Source: Verrucomicrobiales bacterium (GTDB taxonomy: Bacteria > Verrucomicrobiota > Verrucomicrobiia > Verrucomicrobiales > DEV007). Taken from it: 61,480 nt of DNA. The stretch covers positions 1 through 61,480 of the forward strand of contig JARGNG010000026.1 of the NCBI GenBank assembly GCA_029213265.1, read 5' to 3'. The notes under the pieces were generated by a model. That model saw nothing but the letters and a program-made list of their open reading frames with translations, was not told where the DNA came from and made no database searches. Position numbers and translations under genes: made by a program. This document shows, piece after piece, positions 34,729 to 42,388 of this stretch. Every line of letters starts with the position of its first letter. Position 1 is the first letter of the stretch.

Positions 34729-35715
34729 TCAGTCGAAGATCGGATAGAAGGTATTGAAAGCTGCCTCTCCGAACTCGGCCGGATCATTGAAACGGCGGTC
34801 CCGGTTCATCCCGTCAATCGCGAGCATTTCGTCCTCACTGAGCTCAAAGTCGTAGATCTCGATGTTCTCCTTCAAATGAAGCGCGGTCTGCGTTTTCGGA
34901 ATGGCGACGGTGCCGCGTTGCACGGCCCAGCGAAGAGCAATTTGCCCGATCGTCCTGCCGTGCGCCGATGCCACATCCTGGATATCCGGATCATCAAAGA
35001 GAGACTCGTTCGCATCTGCCATCGAAAGCGGAACATAGGAACTCGCACCGAAAGGCGAAAACGCGGTCACCACGATCCCCTGCTCCTGACAATAGCGGAG
35101 AAGGTTCTGCTGCGTCAGATACGGATGCATTTCCACCTGATTCACAACCGGTTGGATTCTGGCGTGAGCTTTCACTTCCCGGAGCATCGCGGTTCCAAGG
35201 TTGCAGACCCCGATGTTTTTCACGAGCCCCTCATCGACCAGTTTTTCCATCGCTCCCCAAGTGTCGGAGTAAGGGACGTCGACATGCTTCATCGAAGGAT
35301 TTTCTGCTTCCGGGTCAAACAACCATCCCGGTGGATAACGCTCCTCGAAAGGAATGTAGGCGAGTGTAACCGGGAAATGGATCAGGTAGAGGTCGAGCTC
35401 ATCCAACCCGAGATCAGAAAGGGATCGCTCACAGGCGGCGCGAACATGATCTGGATGATGATAGGTATTCCAAAGCTTCGAGGTGATCCAGAGATCGTCG
35501 CGGGAGGCCCCTCCGTTCATTGCATTTTTCAGACCTTCCCCAACCGCCGGCTCATTACCGTAGTCACAGGCACAATCGAAATGACGATAGCCAAAGGAAA
35601 CCGCTTCGGGAATGAGAGTGGGCAACACTTCATCGGGAATTTTCCACGTACCCAGACCGACTGATGGAATCTGTCCACCGCCCCGCACTTCAAAAGTTTT
35701 CAGAGAATCGCTCAT
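34729..35715 (-). CDS. Aldo/keto reductase
   Basis: A 328-residue cytoplasmic NADPH-dependent oxidoreductase with a TIM-barrel pattern. The catalytic tetrad is visible: Asp 47 (H-F-D-C-A), Tyr 52 (D-Y-G-N-E), Lys 80 (I-T-S-K-L-W-N) and His 113 (L-I-H-F-P). The cofactor segment V-A-I-P-K-T lies near residue 270. The length and the I-P-S-V-G-L-G-T-W start are typical of the AKR superfamily, close to plant/animal aldose-type reductases. The substrate is not predictable; a sugar or aldehyde is likely. No signal peptide. Confidence 0.92.
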   Translation of the reverse strand: MSDSLKTFEVRGGGQIPSVGLGTWKIPDEVLPTLIPEAVSFGYRHFDCACDYGNEPAVGEGLKNAMNGGASRDDLWITSKLWNTYHHPDHVRAACERSLSDLGLDELDLYLIHFPVTLAYIPFEERYPPGWLFDPEAENPSMKHVDVPYSDTWGAMEKLVDEGLVKNIGVCNLGTAMLREVKAHARIQPVVNQVEMHPYLTQQNLLRYCQEQGIVVTAFSPFGASSYVPLSMADANESLFDDPDIQDVASAHGRTIGQIALRWAVQRGTVAIPKTQTALHLKENIEIYDFELSEDEMLAIDGMNRDRRFNDPAEFGEAAFNTFYPIFD

Positions 35716-35786
35716 CAGGAGTAGCCATAGCGATCTCCCCGCCTCTTAGCAAGTCCCGCCATCGCGAAATGGGGAAGTTCTGCTTG

Positions 35787-35816
35787 TTGACGACGCCCCT
35801 TTCTGCTGACTATCAT
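35787..35816 (+). promoter_or_regulatory. Candidate sigma-70 promoter
   Basis: TTGACG (35787-35792) and TATCAT (35811-35816) with an 18-base spacer, 28 bases upstream of the small secreted protein gene. Confidence 0.45.
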
Positions 35817-35843
35817 ACGCCGAAGGAATCTACCTTTTTAGTC

Positions 35844-36146
35844 ATGAAATCTATTCTCGCAGCCACGCTTCTCCTTTTTGCCACTTGCTCACTACTACTC
35901 GCGAATCCTCCGGCCATGCTGATTTCGCAGGCAGCGGAAATCGCACAGGCGGATCTGGAGTCCCGCAATCTTCAAGGCACGATCTTTATCGAACAGATCA
36001 ACTACAAAAAGGGCGGCGGCCTCAGCGGCGATCCATCCTACTGGGAAGTTCTCTGGAGCAAGCCCTTTCCCGCCCAGACCAAAGGGCGCAGCGAGATTGG
36101 TTTACGAATCACGATGGACGGAAACTACAAGCGTTCCGTGAAGTAG
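35844..36146 (+). CDS. Small secreted PepSY-like protein
   Basis: A 100-residue protein from the ATG at 35844. Signal peptide MKSILAATLLLFATCSLLLA, then A-A-E-I-A-Q-A-D-L-E-S-R-N-L and Y-W-E-V-L-W-S-K-P-F-P-A-Q-T-K-G-R and a closing I-G-L-R-I-T-M-D-G-N-Y. This is the shape of small PepSY-like periplasmic proteins common in Verrucomicrobia. The longer frame from 35664 overlaps the reductase gene and is not credible. No role is known. It is convergent with the symporter gene, with 9 bases between. Confidence 0.65.
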   Translation: MKSILAATLLLFATCSLLLANPPAMLISQAAEIAQADLESRNLQGTIFIEQINYKKGGGLSGDPSYWEVLWSKPFPAQTKGRSEIGLRITMDGNYKRSVK

Positions 36147-36155
36147 ATCTGCACG

Positions 36156-37664
36156 TCACTCCACGATCTCCTGCTTCGGAAGCAACCAGCTTCCACCCAC
36201 CGAAATCACAAGATTCAGGAGCAGTCCATAGAGACCGGGATTAAAGCCCGAGGTCTTCAGCGTGGAAAGAAAACCCGCCCCTTCGGGTGGCACCCAGAAA
36301 AAGGAGAGGGAAAACACGAGCCCGACCGCCATTCCGAGAAGGGTGGGAAGGGGTTTCATGCCCTTCCAGTGGATCCCGATCATAAAAGCGGGTGCCAGCT
36401 GAATCAGCATATCGAATTTCATGCCGAGGAGCTGCACCAGGGTGATCTCTCCCTCGAGCTGATCCAGGTAGATCGTCAGCCAGGTCAGCCCGAAAACGAG
36501 AACGATGGAAACACCTTTTCCCACCAGGGTAAGCTGTTTCTGGGAGGCATCCGGAGAAATCACCCCCTGGTAAATATCTTTGGTGAGCATGCTGGAAATC
36601 GAGAGCAGGGCTGAATCTCCCGTCGACATGATTGCTCCAATGATCGCCGCGAGAATCAAGAGCACGAGAAGACCGCCGAACCAACTTTCCGCGGCCACCT
36701 GGCGCAGCATCACGGTCAGGGCCGTATCCGAATTTGCCCCGTCGAGTTGGTCCGGAAGATGAGCCGCTACCGCGACGCCCACGAGGATGGCCACGAGAGT
36801 CGCGCAAAGCGGCATGAAAGACATCGCCGCCAATCCCTTTCGAAGGGCCCCGCTCGATTTCGCGGCGTAAATCCGCTGGATCGCCTGGGGATACAGCGCA
36901 CCGGCAAACCCGAAGAGAAGCAGGAAGTTGATCCATTGTCGCAGGAGCTGCCCTTCCGGGGGCAATGCTTTTTCCGGAGAATGCTCCAGCAACTTGCGGG
37001 TCGTCTCCCCCGGCGATCCGAACTGCTGAAAAATAAGGACTAACAAAATCACAAACCCGAGCGCGAGGACGCTGCCCTGAATCACATCCGTCCACGCAAC
37101 CGCGCGAAAGCCTCCCAGCAGCTCATAGATCAGCATGATGGCGGCCAGCCCGATGACTCCATAGGCAAAGGCCTGCTCTGCATCGTAGGTGGTCAGTCCT
37201 TCCACGGCACGCCCCATTGCAGTGAGCTGTGCGAGAAAGAAATTCCCCAGCGCCGCGACCATGATCGCCGTTCCGAGGAGATTCAGCGCCCGACTTCTAA
37301 AACGGTGATTGAGATAGTCCGTCGGCGTAATGAACCCGTGCTTCTTTGCCAGTTGATGAAGGCGGGGAGCAAACAGCTGGTAACTGATCACAATCGCGAT
37401 CATGAATTGAACGGCCGTGATCCAGGCAAAACCGATCCGCGCCGACTTCCCGGTAAATCCAATGATCGTATTGCCGCTATACTGCGTCGCAAAGAGAGTC
37501 AGCCAGAGAACGAGAAATCCAACGCCTTTTCCGCCGAGATAGAAATCCCGGAGCGACTTTTCCCGACTGGCCCTTTTGCCAAGCCAACCGATTCCGATCA
37601 GGGAGAGCAGATACACCCCGATAAAGACGAGCCCACCGGTACCGAACGGAACTGAATCCGTCAT
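36156..37664 (-). CDS. Sodium:solute symporter family (SSS) transporter
   Basis: A 502-residue membrane protein with about 13 hydrophobic segments. Landmarks of the SSS/PanF-PutP family include G-R-A-V-E-G-L and the G-G-F-R-A-V-A-W-T-D-V-I-Q-G segment, and the start F-I-G-V-Y-L-L-S-L-I-G-I-G-W. The family takes up sugars, nucleosides, vitamins, amino acids or pantothenate with sodium. Its start overlaps the stop of the preceding small membrane protein by four bases, so the two are translated together. The substrate cannot be read from the sequence. Confidence 0.9.
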   Translation of the reverse strand: MTDSVPFGTGGLVFIGVYLLSLIGIGWLGKRASREKSLRDFYLGGKGVGFLVLWLTLFATQYSGNTIIGFTGKSARIGFAWITAVQFMIAIVISYQLFAPRLHQLAKKHGFITPTDYLNHRFRSRALNLLGTAIMVAALGNFFLAQLTAMGRAVEGLTTYDAEQAFAYGVIGLAAIMLIYELLGGFRAVAWTDVIQGSVLALGFVILLVLIFQQFGSPGETTRKLLEHSPEKALPPEGQLLRQWINFLLLFGFAGALYPQAIQRIYAAKSSGALRKGLAAMSFMPLCATLVAILVGVAVAAHLPDQLDGANSDTALTVMLRQVAAESWFGGLLVLLILAAIIGAIMSTGDSALLSISSMLTKDIYQGVISPDASQKQLTLVGKGVSIVLVFGLTWLTIYLDQLEGEITLVQLLGMKFDMLIQLAPAFMIGIHWKGMKPLPTLLGMAVGLVFSLSFFWVPPEGAGFLSTLKTSGFNPGLYGLLLNLVISVGGSWLLPKQEIVE

Positions 37665-37885
37665 TCGCCCTCCTCCTCTGAATCTTCAGGCCAGCGCGTC
37701 AGGAACAGCCAGGCGGTGTAACAGGAAATGACGAAGGAAGTGGCAATCGATACGACAACCCACAGGGGAAACCCGAAAAGAATCTGCCTCGAATCAGCAG
37801 GCCAATACCAGGGCACTGCGATTACAAAAAGACAAAGATAGACAACCCAGATCCATCGGGAATGATAGCCGCTCGTCGATTGCAT
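37661..37885 (-). CDS. Small membrane protein (DUF3311-like), symporter partner
   Basis: A 74-residue protein with two membrane segments (V-V-Y-L-C-L-F-V-I-A-V-P-W-Y-W-P and W-V-V-S-I-A-T-S-F-V-I-S-C) and an acidic tail. The pattern F-G-F-P-L-W-V-V-V-S is that of DUF3311 or DUF997 proteins, which are coupled to SSS transporters such as PanF. The 4-base overlap with the symporter gene supports this. Its role as a small transporter subunit is inferred. Confidence 0.75.
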   Translation of the reverse strand: MQSTSGYHSRWIWVVYLCLFVIAVPWYWPADSRQILFGFPLWVVVSIATSFVISCYTAWLFLTRWPEDSEEEGE

Positions 37886-37932
37886 TCGGCAACCCTAGAC
37901 GAAAGGGCTCTGTCACGAGAGCAAAAACTCGT

Positions 37933-38664
37933 TCAATAGGAACGACGGATAATTCGGAATGTCTCTTCCGTCACTTTGAGAAATTGCTTATGCAAATGAT
38001 CTCGTTCGTTCGGATACAGAACCCCGTCCGATTTGTACAAACATTCAAAGTGCTCCAGGTTCCGGATCTGAACTCGAAGGCGTGAGACAAGACCTGCGTT
38101 GAGTCCGTTGCACTCACAGGCCCAGGCAACCAGTTCTCCGAGCCAGACTTGATACCCGTTGATGACCGGTGTCTGGATCGATGGATTGACCGCCGCCGGA
38201 TCGATCGCTTTCTCCTGCAACTCGCTGACAAAGTGATACAGATTCTGGATCATCTCCGTACCGAATTCAGGGTTGGGATTTCGCTGCCGCAACCACGCAT
38301 GGGTTCGGTCCAGCAACTGACGATGCACGGACAATAAATCGCGACCGTAGTCATCACTGATCCGATCTTCCACCAGTGAAGTCCGGATCGCACGGTAGTT
38401 GATGGAAAAGGCTTCCTTCAAAGGAGACGGGAGCCCCTCGCCATTCATTTGCTTTTCAAAGACGACCAGTTCTTCCTGAATGCGGCTGAGCACAATCAGA
38501 TCTCTCTGTGAAGGAACCGGAATGTAGGTCACACGACCGAGCAGATCATTGAGAGTATTCCGCTGCGTTCCTCCCGGGTTCCAGTTGTGATCAGCCTGAG
38601 AGGCCACCGGAAAAAGAATCGCCAGTGCAAAAACGGAACCGAAATAGGAAAAGTAGGACTTCAT
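37933..38664 (-). CDS. Secreted protein of unknown function, helical
   Basis: A 243-residue protein with a Sec signal (SYFSYFGSVFALAILFPVASQ). The mature part is helical: R-N-T-L-N-D-L-L-G-R-V-T-Y-I, R-I-Q-E-E-L-V-V-F-E-K-Q-M-N and C-L-Y-K-S-D-G-V-L-Y-P-N-E-R-D-H near the end. I recognise no family. A perfect -10 hexamer TATAAT stands 37 bases upstream of the ATG. A hairpin (ACGAG/CTCGT with a T-rich loop) directly follows the stop on the minus strand. Confidence 0.65.
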   Translation of the reverse strand: MKSYFSYFGSVFALAILFPVASQADHNWNPGGTQRNTLNDLLGRVTYIPVPSQRDLIVLSRIQEELVVFEKQMNGEGLPSPLKEAFSINYRAIRTSLVEDRISDDYGRDLLSVHRQLLDRTHAWLRQRNPNPEFGTEMIQNLYHFVSELQEKAIDPAAVNPSIQTPVINGYQVWLGELVAWACECNGLNAGLVSRLRVQIRNLEHFECLYKSDGVLYPNERDHLHKQFLKVTEETFRIIRRSY

Positions 38665-38700
38665 AGCAGGAGTGATCTCTCGCTACTTTGAGTCTCAATT

Positions 38701-38706
38701 ATTATA
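38701..38706 (-). promoter_or_regulatory. -10 element TATAAT upstream of the gene at 38664
   Basis: A consensus TATAAT on the minus strand in an AT-rich stretch, 37 bases before the ATG. No good -35 was found at the normal distance, so this is an incomplete promoter call. Confidence 0.4.
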
Positions 38707-38810
38707 GTTGCAATCTTTTTCGTAATTGCTTAATACGCCTTGGCAACCATGGCTCGTGGACTATTTGCGACGCTGAAGAATCTGGAAATTCTCTTGGGGC
38801 AGGTTTCCAC

Positions 38811-38883
38811 CGTAGAGGAAAACGTAAGTTTTTCCTGCGAAGCCTCCCCGACCGACGATCGAAATTCTCACGAATTCCGCTAC
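38811..38883. repeat. BIME-like element, copy 1: two inverted GTAG-hairpins
   Basis: GTAG at the left end and CTAC at the right end frame two stem-loops: GGAAAAC-GTAA-GTTTTTCC (38817-38835) and GAAATTC-TCAC-GAATTCC (38861-38878), the latter reading GTGA as its loop on the other strand. The ends form imperfect inverted repeats. This is the organisation of REP pairs (BIMEs): GTAG followed by a hairpin, in inverted orientation. A second copy follows 94 bases on. No gene was found in 38665-38980. Confidence 0.75.
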
Positions 38884-38903
38884 CGCCCTCCTTTCCTTCA
38901 ACC

Positions 38904-38977
38904 CCGTAGAGGAAAACGTAAGTTTTTCCCGCGAAGCCTCCCCGACCGACGATCGAAATTCTCACGAATTCCGCTAC
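38904..38977. repeat. BIME-like element, copy 2
   Basis: It is almost identical to copy 1 (one clear difference, T to C after the first hairpin), offset by exactly 94 bases. Hairpin loops are GTAA at 38918-38921 and TCAC at 38962-38965. It ends 4 bases from the stop of the nitrilase gene. The near-identity and 94-base period suggest a recent tandem duplication that includes about 20 bases of spacer. Confidence 0.8.
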
Positions 38978-38980
38978 GTT

Positions 38981-40291
38981 TCACTCCCCCACTCTCACCG
39001 GCGCTTCGCGGGCAATCCGCGACTGAAAGTCACCGAGGCCATACCAATAGGTCGGTTGATTGAGGTCGACCTCCTGCACGACCACCGACTCCCACGTTTC
39101 CGCGGTCACCAATCGATCTCCCTCCCGATTCCAGACGGCTGATTTCATCCAGTCCTTTTCGTGGTCGGTGTAGGTCGAACTGACCAGGAAAACCCCATTC
39201 TCGGCACAGCGCGCCGCAGCGAGTCTCGGGTTTCCGCCCCAGATCGGCAGAGCAATGATTTCCGCCCCGTTCATGGCCAGCTCGCGAGCGACTTCGGGGA
39301 AAAAGACATCGTAGCAGATCATCATGCCGACTTTGCCAAATCGCGTCTCAAAAACCGGATACTCGTCCCCGGGCGCAATCCCCCGGGCAATTTCCTCCCG
39401 GGGCAGGGTCACCTTTCGATACTTTCCGACGACCTCGCCTTCCGGGCCGATCAGAACAGCGACGTTGTAAACGAGGTGATCAACCCGCTCCGGCATTCCG
39501 ACGACCAGGTAACAATCGTGTTTTTTCGCCAGCTCCCCGAAATAGGCGGTCGTCGGTCCCGGGATTGATTCCGCCACCGAAGCATAGTCATGCGTCACCC
39601 CTTTGCAGGTTAACAACTCCGGTAGAACAATCAGATCCGCTCCCTGCCCCGCCGCCTTTTCGATGAGAGGTCGCAAAAGCTCACAGTTTTCCATCACGGT
39701 TCGTCCGCGACCGGCCAGCTGCGTGTGCACCGAGGCCAGAGTAACTGGTCGCGGCCCGGGCGCTTCGACCGTTTGCCATTTCACATCCTGCCACTCGACA
39801 GAGCCGCCGGGAGCCCATCGAAGATGCAACTGGACGACCGCCCTGGTCGCATCTGTCGGCACAGGATACACACCGGACACCTCCATCCTTCCTTCGCTGT
39901 CCCGGGATTTGTCCCGAGGAAAATCCGGGCGCGCTGACGCCGTCTCCGATCCGAAATAGGCAGGATTGACCCGATGAGGACTCTTCACGACTTGCCCCTT
40001 GTCCCCATACCACTCAATCCGAACCGCGCACGAGCGCCTTTCGTGCGGCACCGCAGTCGCCTTCCGGAGAGCGTGAAACTGAACCCAGGTATCGCCCTCG
40101 ACCGGAAATTCTTTCTCCCAGTAGCCATTGAGACCTTCCTGCTCATCGCTGGATAAGGTCAAGGTCCCGTCGTCCCGGATCTCGCCGGAAACACTCAACT
40201 CAGGACGGGGAGACTTCAGCTCCCAGTCCGTCCCCGCCACCGCAGTATGAAAAAACACCCCGAGAACGATCCAAACAGTCAACGCTTTCAT
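38981..40291 (-). CDS. Secreted carbon-nitrogen hydrolase (nitrilase superfamily)
   Basis: A 436-residue protein from the ATG at 40291 (MKALTVWIVLGVFFHTAVAG signal). The first 180 residues form a beta-rich domain (W-V-Q-F-H-A-L-R, V-V-Q-L-H-L-R-W-A-P-G-G) that may bind carbohydrate. The nitrilase domain follows with the full catalytic triad Glu 225 (L-P-E-L-L), Lys 293 (K-Y-R-K-V-T-L) and Cys 326 (M-I-C-Y-D). These enzymes cleave C-N bonds in amides or ureas. A secreted nitrilase with an N-terminal sandwich domain is unusual, since most are cytoplasmic. The substrate is unknown. Confidence 0.87.
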   Translation of the reverse strand: MKALTVWIVLGVFFHTAVAGTDWELKSPRPELSVSGEIRDDGTLTLSSDEQEGLNGYWEKEFPVEGDTWVQFHALRKATAVPHERRSCAVRIEWYGDKGQVVKSPHRVNPAYFGSETASARPDFPRDKSRDSEGRMEVSGVYPVPTDATRAVVQLHLRWAPGGSVEWQDVKWQTVEAPGPRPVTLASVHTQLAGRGRTVMENCELLRPLIEKAAGQGADLIVLPELLTCKGVTHDYASVAESIPGPTTAYFGELAKKHDCYLVVGMPERVDHLVYNVAVLIGPEGEVVGKYRKVTLPREEIARGIAPGDEYPVFETRFGKVGMMICYDVFFPEVARELAMNGAEIIALPIWGGNPRLAAARCAENGVFLVSSTYTDHEKDWMKSAVWNREGDRLVTAETWESVVVQEVDLNQPTYWYGLGDFQSRIAREAPVRVGE

Positions 40292-40333
40292 TCCTGCTTT
40301 GTAGCGGGAATCCGAAAGCGTGGCCATCACGCA

Positions 40334-41197
40334 TTACGGCCGCACTTTGGCGCGGCGAGGCGGGCCCTTAGCTCCCCCGTCTGCGACGACCACCTCCAGT
40401 TCGGGGCGAAGCTCTTTCAATTTCTTTACCAATGGCACTGTATCAAACGGCTTCTTCCGGCAATCGATCAACACCGCTTCGAGGCTCTTAACCTCCGCAA
40501 TGGCCGACATATGCTCCGCAGTGAAAGAGTGAATATTTTCCAAAGACAGGACCTTCACAGGAATCTTCGCCAACGCTTTCAACCCGGCCGGAGTCATCGT
40601 TGTTTCCATTCCCGAAGGCGCATTCACATCCACTTTCACTTCCTCCAGGTGAGGGAATTCCGTGACCAGATGCAACAAATGCTCATCTCCCGGAACGAGA
40701 GGCGAGTGATACAGATTCACGGATTTTAAGTGGGGAAGATCCTTCAAAGTGAGAACCACATCACGATATTCTTCGGGAGTCTCTCTGTTCAAATCCCGCA
40801 ATCCCATTGAACCACCGACGGTAAGGCTTTCGATAGGCAGGCCGGAAAACGGAGCCAGCGAGGAAATCGTTTTGCAGTGCCAGATCGTGAGAACTTTCAG
40901 CGCGGGCAACTCACGAAGAAATCCCCACTCCTCATTTCCCGCCATCGGGCTGTTCAAAGCGATTTGCTCCAGGTGCTTGAGCTCGCCGATCCGTTGCAAC
41001 TCCGCCACGCTATGGGGTGGCTTTCCGCCGGAAAAAAGCTTTATCGCGTGTCCCTCTTCATTCTTCGCAATCCGCGCCCCGGCTTTTTCAAACAAAGCAA
41101 TCACCTCCGCTTCGTTCGCCCGGAGTTCAGCCTGACAGACGCCCAACAAGAATAGAATTGAGACGCCGCGACCAATCGCCTGAAACCATTTCATCAC
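40334..41197 (-). CDS. Secreted leucine-rich-repeat-like protein
   Basis: A 287-residue protein with a hydrophobic leader (AIGRGVSILFLLGVCQ). The body contains LRR-type turns: L-K-H-L-E-Q-I-A-L-N, L-P-A-L-K-V-L-T-I-W-H-C, L-P-H-L-K-S-V-N-L-Y-H, F-P-H-L-E-E-V-K-V-D-V and V-K-V-L-S-L-E-N-I. The N-terminal V-I-A-L-F-E-K-A-G-A-R-I-A-K-N-E-E-G is a common lead-in in PVC LRR proteins. A binding or surface role is likely but unproven. It is 6 bases from the stop-to-start junction with the TIM-barrel gene upstream, so they are probably one transcript. Confidence 0.7.
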   Translation of the reverse strand: MMKWFQAIGRGVSILFLLGVCQAELRANEAEVIALFEKAGARIAKNEEGHAIKLFSGGKPPHSVAELQRIGELKHLEQIALNSPMAGNEEWGFLRELPALKVLTIWHCKTISSLAPFSGLPIESLTVGGSMGLRDLNRETPEEYRDVVLTLKDLPHLKSVNLYHSPLVPGDEHLLHLVTEFPHLEEVKVDVNAPSGMETTMTPAGLKALAKIPVKVLSLENIHSFTAEHMSAIAEVKSLEAVLIDCRKKPFDTVPLVKKLKELRPELEVVVADGGAKGPPRRAKVRP

Positions 41198-41203
41198 CGA
41201 AAT

Positions 41204-42070
41204 CTACAGGCTCTGCAGATGGGTCATGCTCTGCCGAATACTCGCGATCGGATCCGATGACTGGTCCTGCTCCACGTGGCAATGGGCCACCCCGGCATCG
41301 GCAGCCGCGACGAGAAGAGGCTCCACCGGAATCATGCCGTCTCCCAACTCCTGAAACGCATCGTTGGGAAGTTTTCCATACTCGGGGATAGAAGTGCCCT
41401 TTTTCAAGTCCTTGAGGTGGAGCTGGGAAACGCGACCTTTCAATTTCCGGATCAACTCTGCCGGATCCACTCCGCCGACCTTTACCCAGAAAGTATCAAT
41501 TTCGAACTGCATTTCCGGAGCGAACTCCTCGATCAGAATATCGTAGCCACACTTTCCTCCCTCCATCGGCTGAAACTCAAAAGCGTGGTTGTGATAACAA
41601 AGCTGAATCCCTGCGCTTCTCGCCTCCACAGCCGCTTTATTCGTTCGTTCCGCGAGTTGCCGGTATCCGTCGAGATTCTCGCGATTGTGTCCGTGGATGT
41701 AGGGAATGACGAGATGGCTCAAACCGGCTTCCTTCGCCTTTTCCAAAATCTCAGAAAACGCAGGCACGCCCTCTTTGTCCGGCTGCGTTACCGACTCCCA
41801 CGCAAAGTGAGAGGAATTCACCTTTAACCCGTTGTCCTTCGCTGCCGAAATCATATCGCCGGCATCGGGAAATCCGTAGGGTTCGACCTGCACATACCCC
41901 GCCTCCGCCACCGCCTTGATCGTTGCCCCGACGTCTTTCTTGATCTGGTTCCGCAAGGTATACAGCTGAATCCCGATGTTTTTCCGATACGGATTGCCCG
42001 CCTCCAGCGCAAAGGCAGGAAGCGTGATCGAAGAGGCAAGAGCAGACTGGAGAAAAAGACGACGTTTCAT
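41204..42070 (-). CDS. Secreted sugar-phosphate isomerase/epimerase-like TIM-barrel protein
   Basis: A 288-residue protein whose leader K-R-R-L-F-L-Q-S-A-L-A-S-S resembles a Tat signal. The barrel belongs to the AP-endonuclease 2 superfamily: I-G-I-Q-L-Y-T-L-R-N, Y-V-Q-V-E-P-Y-G, C-Y-H-N-H-A-F-E-F, F-E-I-D-T-F-W-V-K-V-G-G and Q-L-H-L-K-D-L. The conserved Glu, His, Asp and His metal ligands are seen in these segments. PVC genomes have many such exported isomerases. The sugar is not known. A ten-base direct repeat overlaps its start codon. Confidence 0.87.
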   Translation of the reverse strand: MKRRLFLQSALASSITLPAFALEAGNPYRKNIGIQLYTLRNQIKKDVGATIKAVAEAGYVQVEPYGFPDAGDMISAAKDNGLKVNSSHFAWESVTQPDKEGVPAFSEILEKAKEAGLSHLVIPYIHGHNRENLDGYRQLAERTNKAAVEARSAGIQLCYHNHAFEFQPMEGGKCGYDILIEEFAPEMQFEIDTFWVKVGGVDPAELIRKLKGRVSQLHLKDLKKGTSIPEYGKLPNDAFQELGDGMIPVEPLLVAAADAGVAHCHVEQDQSSDPIASIRQSMTHLQSL

Positions 42071-42388
42071 AGGCGGTAGAATTGAGAATAGGCGGTAATG
42101 CCAAGTCGATCAGTTTTCCGAAATTTGTTCACTCAAAAAATTGCGAAAAACACCGAGACCGGAGGATCATCTCATCTGCTCGTATGCCTGTTTCAATCAA
42201 AGAGAAATACCCGGATATGGAAAGGGCAGAGCCGATGAAGAGGATCGACAGCTGCCTGTCTGCTTCGTTCCGATTCCACCGCCCTCGCACTTTCCGAATA
42301 GTTGACCTGCAATCCCTGCGGAAAATCGTATGTTAATGGAACTGTAATTCGGCCCCTCATGCGGCAGTAAAACTCGACACGCCTACTC
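42071..42388. other. 318-base intergenic region
   Basis: The divergent upstream region of the TIM-barrel gene and the lysozyme-inhibitor-like gene. ATAGGCGGTA occurs twice, at 42069-42078 and 42088-42097, 19 bases apart; the first overlaps the ATG of the left gene. The stretch at 42110-42150 is AT-rich. GACAG-CTGC-CTGTC lies near 42247-42260. I find no gene and no convincing promoter. Confidence 0.4.

Noticed and set aside
38810..38977. CRISPR array
   Set aside because: There are only two full repeats of 74 bases, with inverted structure and no spacers of uniform length.
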